Positions 16,409 through 24,934 of a stretch of DNA of 32,888 bases are shown here, in pieces. The notes below the pieces were generated by a model. It made no database searches. It was not told where the DNA came from and worked only from the letters and a program-made list of their open reading frames with translations. The position numbers and the translations under genes are program-made. This stretch comes from Lachnospiraceae bacterium (lineage in GTDB: Bacteria; Bacillota_A; Clostridia; Lachnospirales; Lachnospiraceae): NCBI GenBank assembly GCA_900764695.1, contig CAAFOY010000101.1, positions 1 through 32,888 on the forward strand, read 5' to 3'. How positions within the stretch are numbered: position 1 is the stretch's first letter; every line of letters begins with the position of its first letter.

Positions 16409-17398
16409 TTAATCTTCATATCCGTTTGGATGAGATTTATGCCATTTCCATGCAGTCTCAATAATTTTTTCAACATCAGGATATTCAGGCTTCCATCCTA
16501 AAACAGTCTTAGCTTTTTCACTTGAAGCAATAAGCTTTGAAGGATCACCGGCACGGCGAGCTTCGTATTTAGCAGGAATGTCTAAACCTGTAACTTTTCT
16601 TGCACTTTCAATTATTTCGTTTACCGTAAATCCAATTCCATTTCCAAGATTAAATACATCACTGTCATTTCCTTCAGCCAAATATTTAAGAGCAAGGATA
16701 TGTGCCTGTGCCAAATCAGTAACATGAATATAATCACGTACACATGTGCCGTCTTTTGTATCGTAATCATTTCCAAATATAGAAATATAAGGACGTTTTC
16801 CAAGTGGAACCTGAAGTACAAGTGGAATCAAATGAGTTTCAGGATTATGGGCTTCTCCAATTTTTCCACTGATATGAGCACCGCATGCATTAAAATACCT
16901 TAATGCTACATAACGTAAATTGTGGGCTTTACTTGTCCATTTCATCATTTTTTCCATAGAAAGCTTTGTTTCACCATATGTATTTGTAGGTTCAGTTCTG
17001 TCACTTTCTAAAATTGGAATTCTTTCAGGTTCTCCATATGTTGCAGCAGTAGAAGAAAATACAATTTTATCAATTCCATGTTCAACCATGCTTTCTAAAA
17101 GAACCATTGTTCCGTATAAATTGTTATCATAGTATTTGAGAGGAACTTTCATACTTTCTCCAACCTGAGAGTTGGCAGCAAAATGAATAACTCCGTCAAT
17201 TTTTTCTTTTGTAAATAAATCATCTAAGAAAGCTTTGTCTCTTATATCACCTTCATAGAATCTTGCTTTGGGATGAACAGCTGCTTTAAATCCTGTTTGT
17301 AAATTATCAACTACGACAACATCTTCACCTCTGTCAATAAGTTCATAAACCGTGTGAGAACCGATATATCCGGCTCCGCCTAATACTAAAATACTCAT
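16409..17398 (-). CDS. galE: UDP-glucose 4-epimerase
   Basis: NAD-dependent short-chain dehydrogenase-type epimerase that interconverts UDP-galactose and UDP-glucose (possibly also the N-acetyl forms). The 329-residue product has the Rossmann motif GGAGYIGSH (7-15), the SST triad position (115-117) and the catalytic YxxxK (Tyr141, Lys145), followed by LRYFNACGAH. Its ATG overlaps the galK stop codon as ATGA, a sign of translational coupling, with GAAGG just upstream in the galK end. It serves the Leloir pathway and can also supply UDP-galactose to the glycosyltransferases encoded to the right. Confidence 0.95.
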   Translation of the reverse strand: MSILVLGGAGYIGSHTVYELIDRGEDVVVVDNLQTGFKAAVHPKARFYEGDIRDKAFLDDLFTKEKIDGVIHFAANSQVGESMKVPLKYYDNNLYGTMVLLESMVEHGIDKIVFSSTAATYGEPERIPILESDRTEPTNTYGETKLSMEKMMKWTSKAHNLRYVALRYFNACGAHISGKIGEAHNPETHLIPLVLQVPLGKRPYISIFGNDYDTKDGTCVRDYIHVTDLAQAHILALKYLAEGNDSDVFNLGNGIGFTVNEIIESARKVTGLDIPAKYEARRAGDPSKLIASSEKAKTVLGWKPEYPDVEKIIETAWKWHKSHPNGYED

Positions 17399-18672
17399 TG
17401 TACCTTCATACCTCCATATTTACGTATTTTTAAAATGTGACATGAGTCTGTGCCAAATATAGATTCAATAAATTTCTTATATTCAGGCACGGCCTCGTTT
17501 TTTACAAATGCCTGAATGGTTCCGGCAAATCCACCACCATGAACACGACATACGCCATTATCACCGAGAATATATTCGCTGGCAGCAAGGGCGATGCTTA
17601 CAGGCTGATTTAAAGGTTCCTTATTTGCATAAATATTCTGCAAAAATTTATATGATGAATTTCCGGATTCCTTAACTGTATCAAGGAATTTGTGGAAATT
17701 ATTTCCTATTAAAGCATTAACTTCAACTGATACACGTTTATTTTCAGTAAAGAAATGATATGCTCGAAGAACTCCTCTTGAAGAAGCTCCTGCCAATGCC
17801 TTAGGTATGTTACTGAAAAATTCATCAGGGTTTACGTCTCCAAGAACTTCTTTGTCAAATACTTTGGCAACTTCTTTCATTTCAGCAGGAATCAAAGCAT
17901 AATCGTCAGTTAAATCTGCATGGCTACCCTTTGTATCAACAATACATAAACTATATCCTTCGTTTGTAATATCAAAATCAATTTTGTTTACAACAGGATG
18001 AGCAGGATCAATAAAATCAATGTTAACAAATCCACCAACGGAGCATGCCATCTGATCCATTAATCCACAAGGTTTTCCAAAATAAACGTTTTCTGCATAC
18101 TGACTTATAATGGCAATTTCTACTGAAGAAATTTTCATATCATTATACAATCCTGAAAGAATTGTTCCGATAACAGCTTCAAATGCAGCAGATGAAGAAA
18201 GACCTGCACCAACTAATACGTCACTTGTAATGTATGCTTTAAATCCACCGACTTTGTATCCACGGTTTTTAAATTCATTAACAACACCTTTAATAAGCGC
18301 AACTGTTGTGCCTTTTTCTTCTTCAATAAGTTCTGTATTTGCAGTATCAATTGTAATAAGGTCATATCCTTCAGATACTAAAGAAATAATTCCGTCATCA
18401 GTTTTTTGTGTGATAGAAATGGCATCTAAGTTAATAGATGCAGCAAGAACCTGTCCGTGCTGGTGGTCAGTATGGTTACCGCCTACTTCAGTTCTCCCTG
18501 GAGCACTATAGATTTCGACCTCTCCTTCACCGAAAAGACTTTCAAATTTATCTAAAGCCTTAATGTATCTGTTGTTCTGGTATCCAATTAAAGATGAATC
18601 CTCGTAAATATCCATTAAAAGTGAGTCAAATTCATTTTTGCCAAATAATGATTTTAATTCGTTAATATTCAT
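17395..18672 (-). CDS. galK: Galactokinase
   Basis: GHMP kinase that phosphorylates alpha-galactose to galactose-1-phosphate with ATP. The 425-residue product has the galactokinase signature APGRTEVGGNHTDHQHG (57-73), the ATP loop VGAGLSSSAAFE and the C-terminal GHMP motif RVHGGGFAGTIQ. It is about 35 residues longer than the usual galactokinase, mainly through an N-terminal extension before the signature; GGAGG (18679-18683) six bases ahead supports this long start. The signature has Gly-Asn where many galactokinases have Gly-Glu. It is the first gene of the minus-strand operon, divergent from the LacI-type regulator. Confidence 0.94.
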   Translation of the reverse strand: MNINELKSLFGKNEFDSLLMDIYEDSSLIGYQNNRYIKALDKFESLFGEGEVEIYSAPGRTEVGGNHTDHQHGQVLAASINLDAISITQKTDDGIISLVSEGYDLITIDTANTELIEEEKGTTVALIKGVVNEFKNRGYKVGGFKAYITSDVLVGAGLSSSAAFEAVIGTILSGLYNDMKISSVEIAIISQYAENVYFGKPCGLMDQMACSVGGFVNIDFIDPAHPVVNKIDFDITNEGYSLCIVDTKGSHADLTDDYALIPAEMKEVAKVFDKEVLGDVNPDEFFSNIPKALAGASSRGVLRAYHFFTENKRVSVEVNALIGNNFHKFLDTVKESGNSSYKFLQNIYANKEPLNQPVSIALAASEYILGDNGVCRVHGGGFAGTIQAFVKNEAVPEYKKFIESIFGTDSCHILKIRKYGGMKVQ

Positions 18673-18773
18673 TTAAATCCTCCGTTAAAAAATAATCCGA
18701 TTTGTAGTATTCAGAAATAAACAATATTTATAAGTAATCAGAATGAGTGGCTCTAATTAAAGCAAATTAATCT

Positions 18774-18802
18774 ATAATCTAATTGCTGATATTAATTGTT
18801 AA
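18774..18802 (-). promoter_or_regulatory. Candidate galKET promoter
   Basis: On the minus strand: TTAACA (18797-18802), a 17-bp spacer and GATTAT (18774-18779). This predicts a leader of about 95 nt before galK. It matches consensus at five and four of six positions, so it is only a candidate in such AT-rich DNA. Confidence 0.35.
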
Positions 18803-18841
18803 TTTGTTAGAATACTTTTGCTAATTTAAATATAAACTTTT

Positions 18842-18872
18842 GTTTACTAAAATACAATATAATTTAGTAAAC
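18842..18872. promoter_or_regulatory. Perfect inverted repeat, probable operator of the gal regulator
   Basis: GTTTACTAAA (18842-18851) and TTTAGTAAAC (18863-18872) are exact reverse complements separated by 11 bp. Each arm contains TTTA-C/G-TAAA, itself nearly palindromic, and the arm centres are 21 bp, two helical turns, apart. A third TTTA-N4-TAAA copy lies at 18889-18900. Its place between galK and a LacI-family gene makes it the best operator candidate; the assignment is inference. Confidence 0.6.
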
Positions 18873-19050
18873 TTATTTGATTTCCGTGTTTACCACTAAA
18901 TAAATAACAGTAAAATAGTAGAAAATCACAATAAATCATATCTTTAATTAAAAAAAGATGTTATACTTGAAGCGGCGTCATTAAAAAAATGGCGGAGTTA
19001 CTAAGGAAAAAGTGACTAGGGACATAAATAAGATAAAGGTGGTATAGAGT

Positions 19051-20058
19051 ATGGCTACAATCAAAGATGTGGCGAAATTAGCTCAGGTAAGCCCCTCAAC
19101 AGTATCAAGAATTTTGAATGAGGATCCTACTTTGAGTACATCGCTTGAAACTAAGAAAAAAGTTATTAATGCAGCAAAGGAACTTAAGTACAACAAGAGT
19201 AAGAAAATGTCTAAAGCTATTTTTACATTGGGAATTATTCAATGGTTTTCTGAACAACAGGAAGCAAAGGATAATTATTATCTTAAGGTAAGAAGAGGAA
19301 TAGAGGATTTTTGTGTTAAGAACTGCATTAATGTTGTGAGAACTTTCAAGTCAAATCCCAACTATTTAGAACAAATTGAAGATGCTGACGGAATTATTTG
19401 TATTGGTAAATTTAGCAACGAAGAAGTCGAAAAATTTATGAGCATTACAAAGAATATAGTCTTTTTGGATATGTCATTCCATGATTATAAGGCAACTACA
19501 TTTTCACTTGATTTTGAAATGGCAGTTAATGAGGCACTTACATATCTTATAGAATTAGGCCATAAAGAAATTGCGTTTTTAGGTGGTAGAGAATTTCTGG
19601 GCGAAGAGAATGATAATGTAGTATATGAAGATTATAGAAAAAAAGCATTTATTAAATTCTGTGAGAAAAATGAGATAGATTACAATAAATATCTTATAGA
19701 AGGAAGATATTCCATGGAATCAGGATATCAAATGATGAATGAAATTCTAGAAAAAAAACAGTTGCCTACAGCGGTGTTTGCTGCAAGTGACCAGATTGCA
19801 TTTGGTGCAATGAAGGCAATTAGAGAGCATGATCTTAATATTCCAGAAGATATTTCATTGATTGGATTTGATGATTTGGAAATGACAAGATATACGGCAC
19901 CTGCACTTACGACACTTCATGCACCTGCATATGAAATGGGTCAGTATGGTGTAAATTCCTTATTTGCAGCATCAAATTTAGCAATCAAGACAACAATTAA
20001 AGTAAAATTACCATGTCATTTGGTTGTAAGAGATTCCTGCATGGCGATAAATGAATAA
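19051..20058 (+). CDS. galR: LacI/GalR-family transcriptional regulator, probable regulator of the gal genes
   Basis: A 335-residue DNA-binding regulator. The N-terminal LacI-type helix-turn-helix (TIKDVAKLAQVSPSTVSRIL) and hinge are followed by a periplasmic-binding-protein-like sugar domain from about residue 60, ending in SLIGFDDLEMTRYTAPALTTLH, a typical LacI/GalR core. It diverges from galKET across a region with a palindromic operator candidate. It probably represses galKET and perhaps itself until galactose or a derivative is present, like streptococcal GalR. Effector and targets are inferred from position. AAAGGTGG precedes the ATG. A glycosyltransferase gene follows after 12 bp, probably on the same transcript. 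Confidence 0.85.
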   Translation: MATIKDVAKLAQVSPSTVSRILNEDPTLSTSLETKKKVINAAKELKYNKSKKMSKAIFTLGIIQWFSEQQEAKDNYYLKVRRGIEDFCVKNCINVVRTFKSNPNYLEQIEDADGIICIGKFSNEEVEKFMSITKNIVFLDMSFHDYKATTFSLDFEMAVNEALTYLIELGHKEIAFLGGREFLGEENDNVVYEDYRKKAFIKFCEKNEIDYNKYLIEGRYSMESGYQMMNEILEKKQLPTAVFAASDQIAFGAMKAIREHDLNIPEDISLIGFDDLEMTRYTAPALTTLHAPAYEMGQYGVNSLFAASNLAIKTTIKVKLPCHLVVRDSCMAINE

Positions 20059-20070
20059 AGGAGAATTGGC

Positions 20071-21000
20071 ATGAGTCAACCGAAAGTAAACATTTTGCTG
20101 GCAACGTATAACGGCGAAAAATTTTTGAAAACTCAATTGGACAGTCTTATTGAACAGACTTATGAAAATATTGATATATATGTAAGAGATGACTGCTCTA
20201 CAGATAATACAGTTGAATTTATTAAAAATTATATCGAAAGCAATAAATCAGGTAAGAGGATAATTCTTTTAGAAAATAATGGAGTTAATTTACGACCTCC
20301 GAAATCATTTTACCAGATAGCAAGAGAATGTGAACCGGCAGAATATTATGCATTTTGCGATCAGGATGACGTATGGTACCCTGATAAAATTAAATGGGCG
20401 GTTGAAGAACTTGAGAAGAAAAAAGATACAAATAAACCTTTGGTTTATTTTTCAGCATATGATTATTACATGAGTGATGGAAGCTTTATCCGTCACTCGC
20501 CGGAGCAAAAAGAAAACATTGGTTTAACAGATGTTTTATACTGTACTCCTGCATCAGGATTTTTGCTTGTATTTAATCATGAAGCATGTAAACAATTTAT
20601 TTTAGATGTAGACCCCGGAATAGAAATGCATGACAGATGGCTCATCAGATGTTGTGTATGTTTTGGTGATACGATTTATGATAAGCGTTTTACGGCTTCG
20701 CATATAAGACATACGGAAGCTGTTACAGCTGAGGATTCTAATACAATAGGTCTGTTAAAAGGATTCTTCCAAAAGGAAGTGTTTGGCCCTGCAAGCGTTG
20801 AAGCAAAACAGAACCTTATCTATTTTGCAAAAGTGTTTGAGGATAGATTGTCAAATGAACAAAAGAAGAAAATGGCATTATTTATAAAGAAAAATGGTCT
20901 TATAACACAGATTAGAAAAATATTTTATCCACATGCACTGCGTTCAAGAGTGCCGGGAGATATTGCCTTAAGAATTTTATTCGTTTTGGGACGAGCTTAA
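20071..21000 (+). CDS. Glycosyltransferase family 2, RgpB/rhamnosyltransferase-like
   Basis: A 309-residue GT-A fold transferase, probably membrane-associated at the cytoplasmic face. It starts with NILLATYNGEKFL, has the nucleotide-site DDCSTDNT and the DxD-type FCDQDDVWYPDKI motif usual in RgpB-like rhamnosyltransferases of streptococcal and other Gram-positive wall polysaccharides. The donor sugar cannot be read from sequence. AAAGGAGA precedes the ATG, and only 12 bp separate it from the regulator gene, so the two are probably cotranscribed. A terminator-like hairpin follows. Confidence 0.85.
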   Translation: MSQPKVNILLATYNGEKFLKTQLDSLIEQTYENIDIYVRDDCSTDNTVEFIKNYIESNKSGKRIILLENNGVNLRPPKSFYQIARECEPAEYYAFCDQDDVWYPDKIKWAVEELEKKKDTNKPLVYFSAYDYYMSDGSFIRHSPEQKENIGLTDVLYCTPASGFLLVFNHEACKQFILDVDPGIEMHDRWLIRCCVCFGDTIYDKRFTASHIRHTEAVTAEDSNTIGLLKGFFQKEVFGPASVEAKQNLIYFAKVFEDRLSNEQKKKMALFIKKNGLITQIRKIFYPHALRSRVPGDIALRILFVLGRA

Positions 21001-21010
21001 AATGATTTAG

Positions 21011-21047
21011 AACGGGCTTAGAATGATACAGGTATATTAAGTCCGTT
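21011..21047 (+). terminator. Possible terminator after the galR-glycosyltransferase pair
   Basis: A 10-bp stem with one G-T pair (21011-21020 with 21038-21047) and a 17-nt loop, followed only by TTTGTG. The 5' part overlaps a 16-bp direct repeat with two mismatches (20991-21006 and 21012-21027), the first copy of which spans the stop codon. Weak but well placed. Confidence 0.45.
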
Positions 21048-21135
21048 TGTGAAAATTTGATTGTTGACTTATATAAATCAATATTAAGTTTATATTGATA
21101 AGTTAAGCAAAATTAAGGCATATATTTTAATAAAG

Positions 21136-21164
21136 TTGTTATTTTTCCCATATTAGTGTATGAT
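21136..21164 (+). promoter_or_regulatory. Candidate sigma-A promoter for the second glycan gene block
   Basis: TTGTTA (21136-21141), a 17-bp spacer and TATGAT (21159-21164). The predicted leader of about 85 nt contains two small hairpins (near 21189-21209 and 21220-21235). Confidence 0.5.
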
Positions 21165-21255
21165 TAATCAGTTGTCGATTGAATAGGAATGCCCAAGAAA
21201 CTTTGGCAGGATAACTAACAGATGAATGTCTGTGAAATGAAAGGAAGAATTGGAA

Positions 21256-22881
21256 ATGAATTTAAAGAATGGTATTGATCTCTTTAAACAGTATGGTTTA
21301 CACGATTTCACTCTTAGATTTATGGAGTGGTTTGATACGAAGAAAAGAGACAGATATTATCAAAATAATATAGAAAAATTTTTACCTGGAGAAGATGAGT
21401 TAAACGAACAAAGAAAAGTGAAGTTTGAATATGCACCGTTAGTAAGTATTGTAGTGCCTGCATATGAGACTGCACCTGTTTTTCTTAGACAGCTTGTTGA
21501 CAGTGTATTAGAACAGACATATTCAAATCTTGAATTATGTATCGCAGACGGAAGTAACACAACAATTGTTAAAGATACATTAAATGAATATAAAGATGAG
21601 AGAATCAGCTATATAAAATTAAGTAAGAATGATGGAATTTCAAATAATACAAATGAAGGATTTGATAATGCTAAGGGAGAATATATAGCATTGTTAGACC
21701 ATGATGATTTGCTTACACCAAATGCATTATATGAAATGGTTAAGGAACTTAATGCACATGATAAAATTCCTGATATGGTTTATTCAGATGAAGATAAAAT
21801 CGTAGCAGATACAGGAAAGCTAATTAATCCGGCATTTAAACCGGATTTAAACGAAGAATTTTTAAGACATACAAATTATATCTGCCACTTTTTAATGTTT
21901 TCAAGAGAATTGTTAGATAAAGTCGGTGGATTAAATCAGGAATTTGATGGGGCTCAGGATTTTGAATTCGTATTAAGATGTAACGGTGCAGGAGCTGACA
22001 TAAAGCATGTACCAAAAATTTTATATCATTGGAGAATTCATCCTGATTCAACAGCAGCAAATCCAAACAGTAAATTATATGCTTTTGAAAATGGAAATAA
22101 AGCAATTAAAAAATATTTGACAGAAATCGGAGAAGACGGAACTCCGGCGCTTACTAAAGATTTAGGATTTTATAAAATTGATTATGATTTAAAAGGTGAT
22201 TATAGCGTAACTGTTTTAGCTAATGATGAAAAACAGATTAATGAAATGAAGAAAAAACAGAGAGAAATGTCAAATCTTCATATTGAATATAAAGTTGTAA
22301 AAGGTCAGCTTTCAAAAGAAATGGAAGCAGTTAAGACTGAATACGTTGTGGTTGCAGATAATGATGCTATTCCTATGACAGACAATTGGGTAGAAGAATT
22401 ACTTAAATACTGTCAGTGGAAACATGTTGGAATAACAGGTGTAAAATGCCTTAATAAAAATAAGAAAATTGAAAGCTGTGGACTTAATTATGACAGTAAT
22501 GCAACTGTATCAAGTCTGTTTTATCATTTGCCTTCAATTTTTAGAGGATATTGTCATAGAGCAGACGGACCTCAGAATGTTATGGGTGTGTCTTTAAAAT
22601 TGGTAATGTTTAGAACTAACGTAATTAAAGAAGTTGGTGGAATAAATGAAAAATTTAGTTTCCCATATAGAGATTTAGATGTTTGCTTTAAAATAGATGA
22701 AGCAGGTTATGATGTTATTTTAAATACTGATGTTCACGTAAAATTAGCAGACAATCTTAACTATAATGATGAAAAATCTCAGAAAGAGTTCAAAAAGGTC
22801 TGGGAAGATAAATTAAAGAAAGAAAACAAATATTACAATGCTAATTTAGTACAAAGTAATGGAAAGTTTATGTTTAAGTAG
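21256..22881 (+). CDS. Glycosyltransferase family 2 with a second, degenerate transferase-like region
   Basis: A 541-residue protein. After about 55 leading residues comes a GT-A domain (VSIVVPAYETAPVFLRQL, the donor-site IADGSN, and LDHDDLL as the DxD motif, then YSDEDKI). The C-terminal half (from about 315) resembles a second GT2 region (VVADNDAIPM as the acidic site, later FSFPYRDLDVCFKI). Tandem-domain GT2 proteins of this type build rhamnose-rich or O-antigen-like chains; the sugar here is unknown. The ATG at 21256 is preferred over the in-frame TTG six bases earlier because AAGGAAG (21241-21247) is spaced for it. It probably starts a new transcript covering the lipoprotein and DUF2142 genes. 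Confidence 0.85.
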   Translation: MNLKNGIDLFKQYGLHDFTLRFMEWFDTKKRDRYYQNNIEKFLPGEDELNEQRKVKFEYAPLVSIVVPAYETAPVFLRQLVDSVLEQTYSNLELCIADGSNTTIVKDTLNEYKDERISYIKLSKNDGISNNTNEGFDNAKGEYIALLDHDDLLTPNALYEMVKELNAHDKIPDMVYSDEDKIVADTGKLINPAFKPDLNEEFLRHTNYICHFLMFSRELLDKVGGLNQEFDGAQDFEFVLRCNGAGADIKHVPKILYHWRIHPDSTAANPNSKLYAFENGNKAIKKYLTEIGEDGTPALTKDLGFYKIDYDLKGDYSVTVLANDEKQINEMKKKQREMSNLHIEYKVVKGQLSKEMEAVKTEYVVVADNDAIPMTDNWVEELLKYCQWKHVGITGVKCLNKNKKIESCGLNYDSNATVSSLFYHLPSIFRGYCHRADGPQNVMGVSLKLVMFRTNVIKEVGGINEKFSFPYRDLDVCFKIDEAGYDVILNTDVHVKLADNLNYNDEKSQKEFKKVWEDKLKKENKYYNANLVQSNGKFMFK

Positions 22882-22985
22882 ATTATAAAGTGGAAACAAA
22901 ATGAGCAAAGTTCATTTTGATAAAAGTTTCTGATGAATGGCCACTGACCAAATAGATGGTGCAATACAGATTATAGGAGGAAAAT

Positions 22986-24197
22986 ATGAGTAAGCATAAG
23001 TTGCTTGTTGCAATATTTGCAGTGGGAATGACAGCTGCTGTTTTTGCAGGATGCTCAAATGAAAAAAACACTTCTAACGGAACTATTACAAGTGGAATAA
23101 CGCTTTTTGGTAACAAGTATACAGGGAGTTATACAGGGAAACTTAATAATGGAAATCCTGAAGGAAAGGGCGTAATTGAAGTAGACGGTGATATAGTTTC
23201 TAAGGTTGAAGGAACGTGGAAAGATGGAAGCCTTGATGGAAAATGTACGATTACATATAGTGATGGTAGCATAGAAGAAGGCGACATGGTTGAGAATCGA
23301 TTTGACGGAGAAATTACAAAAACATTTGCTGATGGAACATATAATGTTATGAATTATAATTCAGGGATTCCAAATGGTGCCATTAAGTATTATGACAGTA
23401 AGGGAACGTTAACTGATTATGATTGGAATTATGAACAGGTTCCAATTAAAAAACTAATTTCGCAGGTAAAGGACGTAAAATACTCACAATTAATATATTA
23501 TCCTGATAATTATGTTGGAAAAATGATAAAAGCTACAGGTACGGTGGAGTCTGTTTATGAAGCTAAAATAAATGCATATATAACAATTAAGGATTCTGAT
23601 GGAAAAATTTATGTTTGCAAATGCAAAAACATGAAAGTATTTAATGGCAGACAGTCTATTTCACAGACATATAAAGTCGGAGATAAAGTTCAGGTTTATG
23701 GATATTTATTAAAAACTGATATGTATACACATTTTAATGACGATAAGAGTACAAAGTATAATCAGTACACAGGTACATTGCCATATGTAGAAGTTGTTTA
23801 CAGTTACGACGTAAATGCAGGAGAATTTAATCCGTTAAATCCTTCATATACATATGAAGATGTTGCAAAGAATCCATATGGCTATGCCGGAATGAAAGCA
23901 AAAGTCAATGGAAAAGTTAATTATATAGAACTTAACAATAAGAAAAATACGGCTACTATAAAGTTAGAAGTTGGGGACAAACAGTTTTATTATGTTAATT
24001 TTAAATATAACAAAAAGACAAAAGTGCTTCCAGCTATAAATGATGAAATTACAATTGAAGGTAAATATTACGGCATTTACAAAGAAGAATATATTAAAAA
24101 CGTAGATGATATTGGACTGGTAGATGACGATGATATTGAGTATAGATATGAGGTATATCCTTATATTAATGCTAAAAATGTTATAGAGAATAAATAA
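22986..24197 (+). CDS. Lipoprotein with MORN-like repeats and OB-like domains
   Basis: A 403-residue predicted lipoprotein: a basic N-terminus, a hydrophobic stretch and the lipobox VFAGC, with Cys23 as the lipid-anchored residue. Residues about 45-150 contain MORN-like units (YTGKLNNGNPEGKG, GTWKDGSLDGKC, and others ending GIPNGAIKYYD). The rest seems to be two similar beta-rich modules, each starting with a Y-x-Y/V-x-G-K/M pattern (YVGKMIKATGTVESV and YAGMKAKVNGKVNYI), reminiscent of OB-fold tRNA_anti-like domains. Function unknown. It lies between glycosyltransferase genes, 2 bp before the next gene, so it may have a surface role linked to the glycan. AGGAGG at 22976-22981 fixes the start. 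Confidence 0.75.
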   Translation: MSKHKLLVAIFAVGMTAAVFAGCSNEKNTSNGTITSGITLFGNKYTGSYTGKLNNGNPEGKGVIEVDGDIVSKVEGTWKDGSLDGKCTITYSDGSIEEGDMVENRFDGEITKTFADGTYNVMNYNSGIPNGAIKYYDSKGTLTDYDWNYEQVPIKKLISQVKDVKYSQLIYYPDNYVGKMIKATGTVESVYEAKINAYITIKDSDGKIYVCKCKNMKVFNGRQSISQTYKVGDKVQVYGYLLKTDMYTHFNDDKSTKYNQYTGTLPYVEVVYSYDVNAGEFNPLNPSYTYEDVAKNPYGYAGMKAKVNGKVNYIELNNKKNTATIKLEVGDKQFYYVNFKYNKKTKVLPAINDEITIEGKYYGIYKEEYIKNVDDIGLVDDDDIEYRYEVYPYINAKNVIENK

Positions 24198-24199
24198 TA

Positions 24200-24934
24200 A
24201 TGGGTAAAAGTATGCTTAATAAATATAATAAAAATCTTAGTATTATAATTTTAGGGATTGCATTGGTTGTCTACATTTTATTTATGGCTGTTACCGGAAG
24301 GGTTTTTGATGTAGGCAAATCTACAATAGCGGCAAATACAAACGAAGATACAGAGTATACGGTTGGACGTATTTCTAATGACAGGGAATATTCCATAGTT
24401 GTAGACAAGAAGGTTAGCAACCTTAAAAGCATTTCTCTTAAGATAAAAGATTTAAGAGAAAAATATACGCAGGAAAAAAGAAACAATGGAATTATTTCCA
24501 TAAAGTTTTATGATAATGAATCAGGAAAAGTTCTAGGCGAAAAAGAGTTAGAAGTTCAGGATATCATGTTAACATTATATTATGCTGAAGAATCTTCAGA
24601 CAGCTCAGTTGCATATTCAAACATAGAATGTCACGATTTAAAAATTAGTGCTGATTCTTTAAAAATTGTTGTGAAAGGCAAAAATATTCCACAGGACAGT
24701 GAACTTGTTATTTATGGTAACAGACAGGATAAAATTGAAAATTTAGCATCATATGATGATGATATGCAGATAAGTGGAAATATTTTATGTATTGTAGTTG
24801 AAGGAAGAAAGAAAATTTCTACAGATTTTTTGTGGGGATTAGTATTGATTGCCTTTATAGGAATTACAGTTAATTTTCTTAAAATGAAAGCAAATGCCAA
24901 TGGAGGGTCTAATGGTAAAAAGAATAACAAATAA
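24200..24934 (+). CDS. Unrecognised membrane-anchored protein with N- and C-terminal TM segments
   Basis: A 244-residue protein I do not recognise. One hydrophobic segment lies at about 12-32 and another at about 213-230, with a hydrophilic, beta-rich region of some 180 residues between them, probably outside the membrane. A short basic, Gly/Asn/Lys-rich tail ends it. Two bases separate it from the lipoprotein gene, and its end overlaps the DUF2142 gene by 23 bp, so the three are almost certainly translated from one message and may act together. Confidence 0.65.
   Translation: MGKSMLNKYNKNLSIIILGIALVVYILFMAVTGRVFDVGKSTIAANTNEDTEYTVGRISNDREYSIVVDKKVSNLKSISLKIKDLREKYTQEKRNNGIISIKFYDNESGKVLGEKELEVQDIMLTLYYAEESSDSSVAYSNIECHDLKISADSLKIVVKGKNIPQDSELVIYGNRQDKIENLASYDDDMQISGNILCIVVEGRKKISTDFLWGLVLIAFIGITVNFLKMKANANGGSNGKKNNK

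Larger units (their letters stand above)
18673..19050. promoter_or_regulatory. Divergent control region between galK and the LacI-family regulator
   Basis: A 378-bp AT-rich region with no gene. It holds the inverted repeat at 18842-18872, a related broken copy (TTTA, four bases, TAAA) at 18889-18900, a candidate galK promoter on the minus strand, and a TATACT (18962-18967) that could be the -10 of the regulator. Downstream of that lie a 7-bp hairpin (18976-18982 with 18988-18994) and a direct repeat (GTTACTAAGG at 18997, GTGACTAGGG at 19012). The ribosome site AAAGGTGG lies at about 19034-19041. Confidence 0.7.

Noticed and set aside
18110..18511. 133-codon open frame opposite galK
   Set aside because: It lies antisense inside a clear galactokinase gene, has no ribosome site and a composition typical of a complementary-strand shadow.
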